Positions 43,605-55,370 of a DNA stretch of 64,000 nucleotides are shown in pieces. The notes under the pieces were generated by a model. That model made no database searches, was not told where the DNA came from, and worked only from the letters and a program-made list of their open reading frames with translations. Within the stretch, counting starts at the first letter, position 1. Every line of letters begins with the position of its first letter. Location of the stretch: contig NW_024598931.1 of NCBI RefSeq assembly GCF_004379255.2, forward strand, positions 1 to 64,000, read 5' to 3'. A program made the position numbers and the translations under genes. Origin of the DNA: Salvia splendens (taxonomy: Eukaryota; Streptophyta; Magnoliopsida; Lamiales; Lamiaceae).

Positions 43605-45627
43605 TGTTGAATCATATACTTATTAGTTATAAATATTAATAGTTGATCGTAAATTAGATCTGTGAAACTGCCAAATTCTATTACTAATTACAGTAGATTA
43701 ATTGTGTCACTAAATTTAGAGGAAAATTTTGAATGAGGACAGAGACTTTATTTGAAGATCACCCATCTAATTTTTAAGTGACCAACAAATTGAGAATCTG
43801 CTCTTATTTTTGGGTTCGAGAATTAAGTTTTTTGCCCCTTTTAATTCGGTTAGCTGTAAGAATCACTTTATTAATGGCAACATTAACAAGGATTTAATAT
43901 CTAACTGAAAAGGAAGATTTTTAAGTGAATAGTACTACTAGTATACTGAATATGTGGATCACACATTTTTTCTCTCTAGTTTTATTCTTCAAGTACTCAT
44001 GTCTACACGTATTAATCCTTAAATATTGGGATGGAAGGAGTAATGAGAGAGTTGCAGATTAAAAGATTTATTTTGATTAACTGTGAATTAAGTTGTGAAA
44101 GTGTATAAATGCTCTACATAATTATATAGGAGTAGTATTTTTCCATTTGTATGACAATTAATTAGCTAGGTACGTTAGAATTGCACTGAGTTATAAAAGA
44201 TTATATGCAGAATTTAAAAAAATATTCTAATAGTAAATTATAATTAAGCATGATAAGTAGTCTAGTATGTATCCCTAAAAGTTGTACTAGTAAGTATTAT
44301 TAATGAGTTTGGGGGCAAAGATCACATGATAGGTAAAGTAAAAACAATAATCGGAAAGATCACTTATGATAAATTAAGCATCACATCCATGTTAATTTGT
44401 TATGGATTAGAAGATGAGCCTTTCAAAAAAGAAAGGATTAGGAGATGTTATTATATATATATATTATCGAATTAATATAGATGTAGCCAGTTTCCTTTTA
44501 GAAACCCAAAAGTAATGAACCTTTTCTAGACGAACAAGGACGAGCTAGCAGTGCTAATGTTAAATATAATCATTCAAAATTAACTGGAAAGCCATATTTT
44601 ATGATGTTTATCTCTGCTTTATATTTTTATTCTTAAATACATATCCTTATTTTTTCTTACATTTTAATGCAATAAAATATTAATTAGGGTTACACTAACA
44701 TACTCATAGAAGACACTATAAGGATATCTAATAATAATAATAATTAAAAGGATATTGCATGACCCTTTTATTGGTGCCATATATACGCCAAACTTATGGG
44801 CAATTTTGTTAATACTTTAGCAACTTGTAGTATTATAATTTTAAAATGTGATTGTGCAATGACCTAACCAAATGATTATAATTTGTCCCCACTTGAGGAG
44901 TGTGAAGAGCTACAAAATTTGTGTATAGCACTTAAATTTTAAAATAATTAAATAATTACTGAAAGGAAAATAATAATTAGGTCATGTTTCCTTTATGGTA
45001 AAAAGCAGTATCCATAAATAGATTTGCTGATCAAGTACAGCTATCTAGCCAAACACGCTTAATTTTATAAAACTGGATTATCCACTATCATAATACTATA
45101 GTATATAATTAATATGTAGAGTCATTTTACACTTTCTATTCATCATTCTTAATGTTTGTGTTACGTCTGCATATTGCCATAAGCTGCACCAAAGTACACC
45201 ACTTATTCCAGTTTCATTGTCTTTAAATTTTTATCGAGTTTCCTAGTATTAAATAGGTTAGCTATTAATTTATTATTTATTTGACTATAGTATTTTATTA
45301 ATGGATACTTGCGTGCATCCATATGTAGAATTATATGGATATCTAATTTTAAAAGGGATACATCCAGATTTCAATTATTAATTTTGTATTTTAGGCGAGA
45401 TACATAATATATATTGCTACTAGAATGTGGACAAAAATGATGAGATGTACACGTGGTTGTGATGATCATATGCTATATATGGATCTTGGAGAATGTTTAA
45501 TAATCCCAATAGGAATGCAATTGGCCAAAGATTGAACTATCATAGTACATTGGTAGAAAGGTGATTGTTGGTCTCGAAGTAGGAGACTACATTTGTACTT
45601 ATATTATAAAATATGGCGTACAGCTCA
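43605..45627. other. AT-rich intergenic region
   Basis: No gene is seen. A lone GGGATGGAAGGAGTA near 44027 looks like one end of an old Stowaway-like MITE without a partner. Confidence 0.5.
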
Positions 45628-45971
45628 TTAGAGCATCCACAACCGTGCTCTTGCCAGCGGCACGGTTGTGGGCCCGACCCCACTTTTTCTGCCTGCTCTG
45701 TGGCAAGAGCACAACACCCACAGCTGTGCTCTTCCGCAAGGACGAGCACAATTAATTTAAAATTCAATTACACAAAAACATTTCCATAATACTAAAATTC
45801 ATTAAAAAACCACAATAAATATTACAAATTACAAATAAAATAAAAAAGACATAATTAAAATCCTAAAAATTAAAAATTACATAATTAAAATCCTAAAAAT
45901 TAAAAATTACATAATTAAACTCCTAAAAATAAAAAATTACATGATTATTGGCTAATATTACCCGAGGAAGA

Positions 45972-46933
45972 CTACGCATCCGGCGGCACCAACCCCAATT
46001 GTTTTTTGAGACTCAATATCATGTCCTCGTGCGTTTGAAGTTGCGTGGGGGTCATAGTTGACCTATCGGCCATATTGAGTTGGGCCAAAAGGGCCCACAA
46101 CGAGTTGTTCGGGGGTGGAGGTGGAACATAGGGTGCGGGTTCGGGGGCGGGGGCTGATGGAGTCGCGGAGCGCCGGCGGTCGGCCGCCGCCTTCTTCCTT
46201 CCTTGCGGTCGGCGTTGGGGCTACCCAAGTTAGCTCCGGCGAGTTGGCTAGCCACTTCTTCAGAGCCGGAGTCGGATAGGGATACCGACCTTGACCGTTT
46301 GGAGGAGCCGCTAGAGGAGGATGTTACGCCTTCCATATACCTCGGGTGGAACCGCGTTTCCTGCCAAACGTTGAGGTACTTGAACGACTTACCGTTCAAG
46401 GATTGGTAGGTGCTCAGCACGGCAGTGATGATGTCGACCTCGCTCCGGCCGCTCCCGGCATTCCGCCACTCCTGGAGGAAATAGCCATTGAACTTGCCAA
46501 TTTCTTCGTTGGCTCGGCTAATGCAGTTGCGCACCATACTCTCGTTGCGCTCGATCGTTCCCGGCGGCCGGTTTGCATTGTACCGGCGAGAGACGCGCCA
46601 CCAAAAGTGATCGCCGGATTGGTTCGTGCCAACTGCCGCATCTTCGGAGATTTCGAAGTACGCCTTGAACAATTTATCTATCTCCGCCGGAGTGTACGAT
46701 GTGCGGACACCGGCGCGAGTAGGAAGAGTCGGAGTTTGGGAAGGGGCGGTCGACCTAGGCTCCGGTGTCCACCCGTATCGCCCTTCGGAGGCACCTTGGT
46801 CGTCGATTGGGTATGGCCGGTAGCCACCCGGAACGGCCGAATATTCCGTTTCCGGACTAGGAAACGGTTGTCCCCCGAACCATTAGGGGTTCCAACCGTG
46901 AGAGGGCGGGTTGCCATCGCCTTGGCCGGACAT
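45972..46933 (-). pseudogene. Harbinger ORF1 (Myb/SANT-like DNA-binding protein), disrupted
   Basis: ORF1 proteins of PIF/Harbinger elements bind the transposon ends and help bring in the transposase. The frame starts at the ATG at 46933 (MSGQGDGNPPSHGWNP). A TAA stops it at codon 17 (46883-46885). It then continues open through YTPAEIDKLFKAYFEISEDA and the trihelix-like DHFWWRVSRRYN, NCISRANEEIGKFNGYF and YQSLNGKSFKYLNVW, followed by a Ser-rich acidic linker. A one-base loss near 46200 shifts the frame. The shifted C-terminal part is a Pro-rich run and a helical LLAQLNMADRS segment ending at 45972. The intact length would be about 320 aa. With two lesions it is unlikely to work from this copy. 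Confidence 0.85.
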
Positions 46934-47056
46934 TGTTAGGGTATGAGAGAATGAAGATGAAAAAGGATATGGGAGAATGAAGATGAGAATGGATATTGGA
47001 GAATGAAGATGAGAATTGTGTAGTTTGATGTGAATTTTTGGGTGTGAAAGTGGAGA

Positions 47057-47064
47057 TATTTATA
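47057..47064 (-). promoter_or_regulatory. TATA box of Harbinger ORF1
   Basis: TATAAATA on the minus strand, preceded by CATC, lies 124 bp upstream of the ORF1 ATG. The same CATCTATAAATA block precedes the transposase of element B. Confidence 0.6.
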
Positions 47065-47704
47065 GATGAAAGTGTGTATTTTTGGGGGGAAAAAAATAAA
47101 AAAAGTGTAAAAAACGGTAATAAACGGTTATAATTTTTTTGGAAAGTGATTTTTTTTATTTTTTATCGGTTTTTTTAATTAAAAACCGATTTTAAATAAA
47201 TTTTTTTTTTGAAGCGTTGCCCAATCCTGTGCCGCCACGTCAGCTGCTCGCTGGCGCGGCGCGAGCGCAGCGGCGGCGGTGCTTCGCCTTGCCAGCGGTG
47301 GCGACCGTAGCCACCGTTGCGGATGCTCTTAATACTACCTACTTGTTTGAAGTTTCATTAAATGCTTTTAGAGCTAAAAAGTAATTAATCTCACTTCATT
47401 TGTAAAATTGAGTAATGTAATGCAATGCATGTTTGCAATTGAGGTCGATTGAACCTTACAATTAAGAATGTTGTCATGGTTAATTTATTCATCGAAGCTT
47501 GGATTTGGTTGTTATAATAAAAGGGTTTTTTTTACATGATCATCTCAATTAAGATTAATTAAATCATAGTGATAAGTATCCTATTTTAAAGGTTGATACC
47601 AAAACTTACATTGGAATTAGTGATTGAAAACTTGAACGACGTTAGAAATTAGATAAGACCAGAGATTTAAAAAAGATGGGACACAATAAAATCATGAATA
47701 TTGG

Positions 47705-48452
47705 TATGTCAACCGTGGTGGACGCAGAAATATTTTATGGCAGGGGTTGTACAATAAATTTTTTTAGTTAACATACACTTCTCTCGTCTGTTAAAAGTAG
47801 AAATTTTTATGGCGGCACGAGTTTTAAAATGAAACTGGTATAGTTAGAAATAAAAATTGATAAACTAGTTGAAATAGTATTAGTTGTAGTGAACTCTACA
47901 TCATTAGTAGTATAATAAGTGATGCAAAGATTTTTAAAATTTTAAAATAACTAATGAATCAAAATGATAAACATTTGAACTTGCTGTATTTATAAGAGTA
48001 GTAAAAACATGTTTAGTACATTTTTAAATTACAGTGCAACAATTAAACATTTTTAATACACTAAAAAGTACTAATAGAAGTAGAACATGTGATATAGGCG
48101 TACTAATAGAAGTAGAACATGTGATATAGGCGTAGCCTATAGGTAGGGGACTGACATTTACCAATTTTACTATTCTTATTAATTTAAATAGTCTTGTTAT
48201 CTCATCTCATCTTTTTCCTCAAGCAGCAACGATAGCCATTTTTTTAAAAATTCCTTGTATAATTTCAACTTTAAGCCCTTCCTTCTTGTTCAATCTTTTA
48301 CATTTTAGACTTCAAATACATTAGTTTGGTGAGAGCAAAAGTCATTTTTCAAAAATTTCAAATTTTTTTGAAATACAAAATATTAAAAAAAGTAATTTGG
48401 GAAGGGCTTAAGCCCTTCCTCCCTTGGTTGTGTGTCCGCCACTGTATGTCAA
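47705..48452. mobile_element. Non-autonomous hAT element with perfect 8-bp TSD
   Basis: A 732-bp element (47713-48444) has a mutated left end CCGTGGTGGACGCAG and right end GTCCGCCACTG, the inverted form of the CAGTGGCGGAC terminus common in plant hAT MITEs. The 8-bp duplication TATGTCAA is perfect (47705-47712 and 48445-48452). A 33-bp tandem duplication lies at 48068-48132. No transposase is present. Confidence 0.85.
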
Positions 48453-48576
48453 CTTCACTTTCTAGCTATTCGCACATGGGTTGATTTACGCATAAATCTG
48501 GATAGTAGTTGGAGCTTCTACTGTGATCTTGATTTGTTGCCGGCGATTCCTTCTATCATGTTCTATTAATTGTTGC

Positions 48577-49137
48577 TGTTGGGTCCCGGTGGTGCACACT
48601 CGAACTCCACATTAGTATGATATTGTCCGCTTTGGGACAAGTCTCACGGTTTTGCTCTTGGAGTATTCCCCAAAAGGCCTCATACTAATGGAGTTGGGGT
48701 AGCCCATTTATATGCTTGCAACTCTTGTTCATTCTCCGATGTGGGATATGGTTTGCTTCACCACAATCCTCCCCTCAAACCAAGACCACCAGACCAAGAC
48801 CACGTGTCTGTGCCCCCATGTTACAGGTCACCAGGTCACCACAAGTCTTGGTCGAGCTCAAGCAGAGACATCGGAGAACTTTCAATCGCAACCCACCGAA
48901 CCCCGAGCCACACAGGCCCAGCCCCTGAACCAGGGCCCTGATACCACTGTTGGGTCCCGGTGGTGCACACCCGAACTCCACATTAGTATAATATTGTCCG
49001 CTTTGGGACAATCCCTCACGGTTTTGCTCTTGGGGTATTCCCCAAAAGGCCTCATACTAATGGAGTTGGGGTAGCCCATTTATATGCTTGCAACTCTTGT
49101 TCATTCTCCGATGTGGGATATGGTTTGCTTCACCACA
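48577..49137 (-). mobile_element. TRIM retroelement (two 190-bp LTRs)
   Basis: Two direct repeats of 189-190 bp at 48577-48765 and 48948-49137 differ at few positions. Read on the minus strand they start TGTGGTGAAGC and end GGGACCCAACA, with TG...CA ends. Next to the 5' LTR on that strand is TGGTATCAGGGC, close to the initiator-tRNA-Met primer-binding site. The purine tract GAGGGGAGGAT precedes the 3' LTR. GTTGC on the left and ATTGC on the right suggest a 5-bp target duplication with one change. The internal region is only about 180 bp, without gag or pol, so it depends on another element for movement. Confidence 0.9.
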
Positions 49138-49465
49138 ATTGCCTTAGAGCATCTGCAACGGTGAGCACCGCCGCGTCCGTCCGTCCGTGCCAGCGGCACG
49201 GAGACGCTGTCCGTTGCTGCGCTCGCACCGCTAGCACGACGCTTCTCGATGCATCGAGCACGTCCGTGCCAACGAGCAGGCGACGTGGCAGCGTCTGATT
49301 GGCCAACGGCTTATCCGTTGGAAAATCATTTTTTTATTTTTTTAAAAATCGAAAATAATACCAAAAAATAAAAAAATATTTTCCCAATCCCAAAAATGTC
49401 CGTTTTTTTCCCATTTTTCTGTATTTTTTTGTTTTTTTTTTTTTATTTTTCCCCCCAAAATCATC

Positions 49466-49473
49466 TATAAATA
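49466..49473 (+). promoter_or_regulatory. TATA box of the Harbinger transposase
   Basis: TATAAATA, 107 bp upstream of the ATG, sits in CATCTATAAATACACAC after a poly-C/poly-A run. Its context is similar to that of the ORF1 promoter of element A. Confidence 0.65.
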
Positions 49474-49579
49474 CACACATTCATCATCAATTTTTCACAT
49501 CAAATCATCTCTCATTCATCTATCATTCATATTTTTCATACAACTTATCTACACCTTCATCTCTCACTCAAAACCTCAA

Positions 49580-50866
49580 ATGGATTTCACTCATCTTATT
49601 GCGGAAGCGGAGCGCGAAGAACAAGAATACTACGAACACCATCGTGCCGCTTATGAAGCATATGTCGCAGCGAATACCCCCGCCCCTCCTCCTCAACCAA
49701 CTAGATCAACTCGCCGCTACATCCATCGTGACCGGGAGGGAGCCCACGAAAGGCTCGTTGCCGACTATTTTGCCGACCCGCCGCGGTTTCTGGAAGATTA
49801 CTTCAGGCGCCGTTTTCGCATGTCAAAGCGCTTGTTTATGCGTATTGTCAACACATTGTCCGCCTGTGTTGAATTCTTCCAAACAGGTCCAAATGCAGTC
49901 GGTCGGCAAAGTATCTCGGCGTTGCAGAAGTGTACGTGTGTCATCCGACAACTCGCTACTGGGCAAACGGCCGACCTCTTCGACGAGTATTTGCATGTCG
50001 GTGAGTCCACTGGAATCCTTTGTCTTAAAAATTTTTGCGAGGGCGTTCGTACATCTTTCGGTGATGAATTCCTTCGGGCACCCACCACCGATGATTGCCA
50101 ACAGTTGCTTCGTCTTCACGAATCAGTCCATGGCTTTCCCGGAATGCTTGGCAGCATTGACTGCATGCATTGGAGGTGGAAGAATTACCCGACTGCTTGG
50201 AGGGGGAAACACTTAAGCGGCCACAAATACGGCGGCCCAACACTTATCCTTGAAGCGGTCGCCGACTACCGCCTATGGATTTGGCATGCATATTTCGGCG
50301 TTGCCGGATCCAACAACGACTTGAACGTGCTTTATTCTTTACCCCTCTTCAATGATGTGTTGAATGGTGTAGCACCGGCGATCGACTTCACCGTCAACGG
50401 AAATACATACCACATGGGTTACTATCTCGCTGATGGTATCTACCCAAGGTGGTCGACTTTTGTGAAGACTCTCAGCAACCCGCAAGACCCGAGACGGGTT
50501 CTTTTTGTGCAGCGTCAAGAGTCCGCGCGGAAAGACGTCGAAAGAGCCTTTGGGGTCCTTCAAGCCCGATTCAACATTGTGAAGGCCCCGGCTTGGCTGT
50601 GGTACGTGAATAATATCCCCGACATCATGTACACGTGTATTATCTTACACAACATGATTATAGCCGACGAAGGACCGAGGACGGCTAGCTTCTACGACGA
50701 GGATGAAGCCGGAAGCTTAACCGCGAGGTCTCCCCCACGCCGAGGTGTGTATACGACGGTGGGTGAGAGTATCGAAACAAGGCACACAATGCGCGATACC
50801 CAAACCCACGTTGAGCTACAAGAAGACCTAATCAAACACATGTGGGCGAAATTCGGCAACGAATAG
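49580..50866 (+). CDS. PIF/Harbinger DDE transposase, intact
   Basis: This 428-aa nuclease would catalyse cut-and-paste transposition of TTA-targeted Harbinger elements, together with a Myb-like ORF1 partner. The N-terminal third has an acidic helical start and an HTH-like region (FLEDYFRRRFRMSKRLFMRI, then ALQKCTCVIRQLATGQTAD). The DDE_4/Plant_tran catalytic core starts at about residue 185. Visible catalytic residues are Asp194 (GSIDCMHW), Asp285 (LADGIYP) and Glu321 (DVERAFGVLQARF), and the conserved GSNNDLNVL motif is at 243-251. The single open frame, normal length and intact triad suggest a recently active gene. The ATG at 49580 is the first after the TATA box. Harbinger ORF1 is on a separate neighbouring element and is broken there. 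Confidence 0.93.
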   Translation: MDFTHLIAEAEREEQEYYEHHRAAYEAYVAANTPAPPPQPTRSTRRYIHRDREGAHERLVADYFADPPRFLEDYFRRRFRMSKRLFMRIVNTLSACVEFFQTGPNAVGRQSISALQKCTCVIRQLATGQTADLFDEYLHVGESTGILCLKNFCEGVRTSFGDEFLRAPTTDDCQQLLRLHESVHGFPGMLGSIDCMHWRWKNYPTAWRGKHLSGHKYGGPTLILEAVADYRLWIWHAYFGVAGSNNDLNVLYSLPLFNDVLNGVAPAIDFTVNGNTYHMGYYLADGIYPRWSTFVKTLSNPQDPRRVLFVQRQESARKDVERAFGVLQARFNIVKAPAWLWYVNNIPDIMYTCIILHNMIIADEGPRTASFYDEDEAGSLTARSPPRRGVYTTVGESIETRHTMRDTQTHVELQEDLIKHMWAKFGNE

Positions 50867-51221
50867 TGGGTTTTTTTAATTTTACGAATTTAATTATGTA
50901 ATTTTTAATTTTAGGAGTTTAATTATGAAAATTTTAATTTTTAAGATTTTAATTATGTAATTTTTATTTTTTAGGATTTTAATTATGTAATTTTTAATTT
51001 TTAATGTATTTTGTAATATTATTCCGGGTATGTTTAATGTATTTTAATTTTGTGGAAATATTTTTATTTAAATTGAATAATGGAATGGTGGGACCCTTGT
51101 GCTCGTCGTTGCGAAAGAGCACAGCTGTGGGCGTTGTGCTCTTGCCTAAGAGCAGGCAGAAAAAGTGGGGTCGGGCCCATAACCGTGCTCGTTGGCGAGA
51201 GCACGGTTGTGGATGCTCTTA

Positions 51222-52105
51222 CATTTATAGTTTCATATTTTATTTTATTGAGCATTTGTCTTACAAAATTATTTAAACATTTTGTTTATTATTAAAAATT
51301 TGAAAATATATAACTAGGATTAGCCAAAAAAATGTCTACATATTTTAAACTCAAAGCTAACAATATAAACAAAATCAATGTATCCAAAAAAATCCTCTTA
51401 AATTTCTCCTTTCTTCTTTAATTTCGATATACAATATTAATATGTGAACTATGTTAATAATATAAACAAGTTACATCAATTAAAGCTAACATAAAAATTA
51501 TATACTCCAAATCGCTCTTTATTTGTAACATTGTAAGCTAGAACACCTATAATTCAACTTAAGGGGACTAGAACTCAACTTTGAAATTACAATTGACGTG
51601 TAGAGCACTATAATTCCAATCTTATTAGGTGTTTGTTATCACAGAACAAATGGCTTCTTAAAGAATAAAAAAACTACTTAAAATTAGGTACTTTTGCCAA
51701 CATTTCATCCTTTTTATTTAATGTTGAATTAAGTAAAACACAAGTGACACCGTCTTTATTACTTTTTCCTTCCATCAATTATTCATCATTCAAACAACAA
51801 ATTTTGTGATCTCGTTGTGGGATTAATCATTTTTCTTTATCATTTGGCCTCACTGCGATAGGCAAAGTTACTAAACAAATTACAACCTATTTTTTCCGTC
51901 CAATATCTCATTAACAACTCATATCATACTTATTCCTCAACAATGAGATGCACCTAATATCTATAGTACAGTTGAAAGTGATAAGAGTAAACCCTCTTTC
52001 ACTTTTATTTATTTGCAATTTTCAAACTCAATTTTTTTTATATCAATATTCTTGACCCTAAGCAATTTTTTTAACTTGAATTCGAAGGGATAAAAGGTCA
52101 AATTT
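51222..52105. other. AT-rich spacer
   Basis: I see no gene, RNA or terminal-repeat element in this stretch. Confidence 0.5.
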
Positions 52106-52446
52106 CTCCTATCGTTTGGAGCGTTTATTCAAAAATATCACATCTTTTAACTAATTACCATTTGATGTACATTGTTTCATTTTTAAAAATAAAATTATCT
52201 ACAACAAATTTTCGGCGGTCAAAATATTAACATAAAAGAAAATTTACACGTGAGTATCCAAACTACATATCCCAAAATTACACAAGGATTAGTCAATGGA
52301 CATGTAGTTTCAGTTGCCACGTCGATATTTCAACTACTGAAAATTTTTTGTTGGACGTTTTTATTCCAAAAAATGAAACGACAAGTATTAAATGGTAATT
52401 ACCTAAAAGGTGGGTCGTTTTTGGGTAAACGCTCAAATGATGAGAC
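52106..52446. mobile_element. Foldback MITE with long inverted arms
   Basis: About 340 bp with arms of at least 75 bp that are inverted copies of each other: TTTGGAGCGTTTATTC with ACTAATTACCATTTGATG on the left, and AAATGGTAATTACCTAAAAG with GGGTAAACGCTCAAATGA on the right. Complementarity continues inward (CAACAAATTTTC with GAAAATTTTTTGTTG). No clean target duplication could be fixed, so the family is open. Confidence 0.6.
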
Positions 52447-54821
52447 TTTGGACCCTTTACTCAATTCGAACCGATAATTAGAGATGGTGAAGTTCGGATG
52501 CGTGCTTTTCTAGTTTTACAATTGTTCTTGGTTGCTTTTTGGGGTGTTTTGGTGCTTGGGGTGCTTTTTGGTGTTGTTTTGGGGTTCCTCTCGATAGGTT
52601 ATGTGCAATCTTTAGCTTGTCAGTCTTTAGATTTTGGCTTAGTATTATTTTTTGCTTTTATGCTTTTTGTCAATTGTTGTTTTTATTGTCTTAATGTGCC
52701 TTAAATTTATACGTTGGATCTTTGCTTGCTATTTTTTGTTTTGAGCTTTTGCATGAAAAAAAAATTAGAGAAGATTGATCATTTACCCTCACTGAAAGAA
52801 GGATTGAACCACGAAAGCCAAATGATTACTCAAATAACAAAGTTTAATGGTGGTATGACACTAAATAGAAAAATTAGGACATTTAGGTTATAGAAAATCA
52901 GACGAGCTTTCATGAGATTGCAACTGGTAGCATTATAAGTTATTGGATTTACTATTACATATTTTCATTGTATCATGAAAGGCATGGGTGATACGAGCCA
53001 TGACTAAATAAAAATTTGTATGTCCACATATCTTTCCCTTTTCTTTCTTGTGTAGTCATTTTCTGGAATTGCGAGTCAGATTCCATTAAGATCAATTAAT
53101 TAAATTATTGTTGAAAATAAATGAAGAACTAACTTAGTTACGTCAGAGGAAGAATATGATTGGTTAGACAATGACTAGAAGGTTGTCTGGTCTTTACCAC
53201 AGTCCCACACACTCATTGGCTCTCTCTATACACCTGCACTGTTGCACATCACTCAGTTAGGTCACCTGATATCTTTGTACATAATTTCTACTATGCGGAC
53301 TATTTCTACTTCACATTACTTTTTCTCATACTAAAGTTCATTGATCATATACATTATGGGGCTAATCATTTTTTTTGTAATGGAGTATTGTCTACATTAT
53401 ATTTCCAACATTACAGTTTTCATTATTCACTTCAATAGCGGTAAAAATCACCCATAAAGTTCACTTGTTAACCGAGATCTCTTTTACCAGGTACTCTGAA
53501 ATGGCCTGTCTCACAGTTGACGGACCAAGTACTCCAATACTATGCAAATTATACGTAACAAAATACAACATATAATTATAAATCTGGACATATCTAAAAC
53601 ACAACACTAAAAATCTACTAAACATAAAAAAATGGTTACAAGTAAAATATGCAAGAACAATAAGACCCAATCTAGCATAAACACATGCATTTAATGATGT
53701 ATACTTTTACCGAAAATTTAAGGAGTACTTATATCCAAGGAAAAGGTATCAATTATAAAGATATTTTTTTGCTAGTTGTGGTGAAGTCAATCTAAATGAT
53801 TTTGTCTATAACAACCTACCTAGATTGGATTTGAGCAGTATGACAGATGAACGTCAAGTATAGTTTATCTTCGAAGATTTTCAAATATGGTTTACTTGTT
53901 ATACACAGTTTATGTCATTTTTTCAAGTAAAATTTACTTCATCAGTATAATTTGCAAATTATTCTAAAGGGTTTAGGGATATGTCGAGAGTTCAAGTCAT
54001 CAAGGCAATAGACGGGAAACCATTATTGATCATTAGACGGGAAACCATTATTGATAATTTTTTATATAAATAAGTGTATGTGTGTGCTTGAGCACGAGTT
54101 TCGTCAACCAACGACATGCGACATTACTTTTTTATAAAAAATTGAAAATCTAATTTAGTTTGATCACTTGTAAGTAGACACGGTCCTCACTTCATTCTTC
54201 AGACATTCCCATTCTTTTCTTTTCTCTCTCATAATTTTAATTTTAATTTCTTTAACTTCTTAAAATTTTATAGTTTTTTTTTCAACTATATAATGAAATT
54301 TTACTATTTTTCATTTATTCATTAATTTACTTAACTGAGAGTCATAAATAAAATAATTAAAAATGCAAATAAAAAAAATAGATGAATAATGTAGTGTTAA
54401 CTGATTGTGGCCTTGTAGTGCCAACAATGTAGTGCTTAAAAGGTTATTGATGCCCTAATATTGTTGTAATTATGTGATGTAGACCTACACCGAGTCTGCT
54501 CATAATGAAAAAAAACAAATTGCAAATGTTACTGGGAATCTATATATTTTTTTCTCAAGAAAAACATTCCTTGCATATGGTCGCACCATGCGGACACTAT
54601 CTGCGATACGATCAGACCCCATACAATCTAGAATTCCAAATCATCAAAGAAGTACATTTACTACTATTAAATGCATCATTTCCATGAATTAAAAGTAGCA
54701 TTAATAAGTACCATATATTTCTATAAAAAATATCAATTACATTTTTAAAAAAAATTACTCTATCAATTTATATCATGTTATAGATAAAAGTATCATTTGG
54801 TACGAGTAAAAATATCATTTG
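52447..54821. other. AT-rich intergenic region
   Basis: No gene is seen. A tandem copy of TAGACGGGAAACCATTATTG lies at about 54010-54060. The open frame at 52498-52704 is a hydrophobic low-complexity translation without family features and is not called. Confidence 0.5.
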
Positions 54822-55337
54822 GGTCATGTTTGGTTGCCAGGATTCTGTCTGAGAAAGTAATCTTATTGCCTACATTTTAAATTCATGTGTTTGTTTCGGT
54901 TTATAATCAAACTGGGAAAACAATCAGAATCTCGAGAACAGGGAAAGTTAGTACAACTTTACAGGATTTTGAATCCTAGCTTTTCTTAGTTATTATTTTT
55001 CACAGTTTTAGGATTCTTACATATTTAATACAATATGTAATTATTATTATTATTATTATTAAATACAATATTTTAAAAATAATTTAAAATTATAAATCAT
55101 ACTTAATTTCAGTATAATAAATAACTATAATTAAATTGATGTTATAATATTTATATAGAATTTTTTATTATCATAATAATAATTAATAATTTATTAAATA
55201 ATGAAAATATAATTATATAATATAAATTATATAATAATAATAAATAATAGTAATTTTTATTTTATAAATAATAATTAGTCAATAAATCGTAGTGAAATTT
55301 TAAATTATAAATTATTTAATTATAATATCTGGAATAC

Positions 55338-55370
<33 letters not shown>

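Larger units (their letters stand above)
45628..47331 (-). mobile_element. PIF/Harbinger element A, carrying only ORF1, TSD TTA
   Basis: A 1698-bp element (45631-47328) starts GAGCATCCACAACCG and ends CGTTGCGGATGCTC, with TTA on each side. Its left 320 bp, including the 3' flank of ORF1, are an inverted match to the right end of element B. Its right, GC-rich end resembles the left end of element B. Only the Myb-like ORF1 is present. Confidence 0.85.
49144..51221 (+). mobile_element. PIF/Harbinger element B, carrying only the transposase, TSD TTA
   Basis: A 2072-bp element (49147-51218) starts GAGCATCTGCAACGG and ends GTTGTGGATGCTC, flanked by TTA at 49144-49146 and 51219-51221. Its right 350 bp are an inverted match to the left end of element A, including the TAATTATGTAATTTTTAATT repeats downstream of the coding region. 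Its left GC-rich end matches the right end of A in CGAGCAG...GACGTGGC and GATTGG. The transposase ORF is intact. Confidence 0.9.

Noticed and set aside
46346..46939. 197-codon plus-strand frame opposite Harbinger ORF1
   Set aside because: It is an antisense shadow of the GC-rich ORF1. The minus strand carries the recognisable Myb-like domain.
48712..49298. Overlapping open frames of 60-120 codons on both strands
   Set aside because: They fall in the TRIM LTRs and internal region, which hold repeated non-coding sequence.
52498..52704. 68-codon hydrophobic ORF resembling a small membrane protein
   Set aside because: Composition follows a T-rich stretch. There is no promoter, homology or conservation that I can see.
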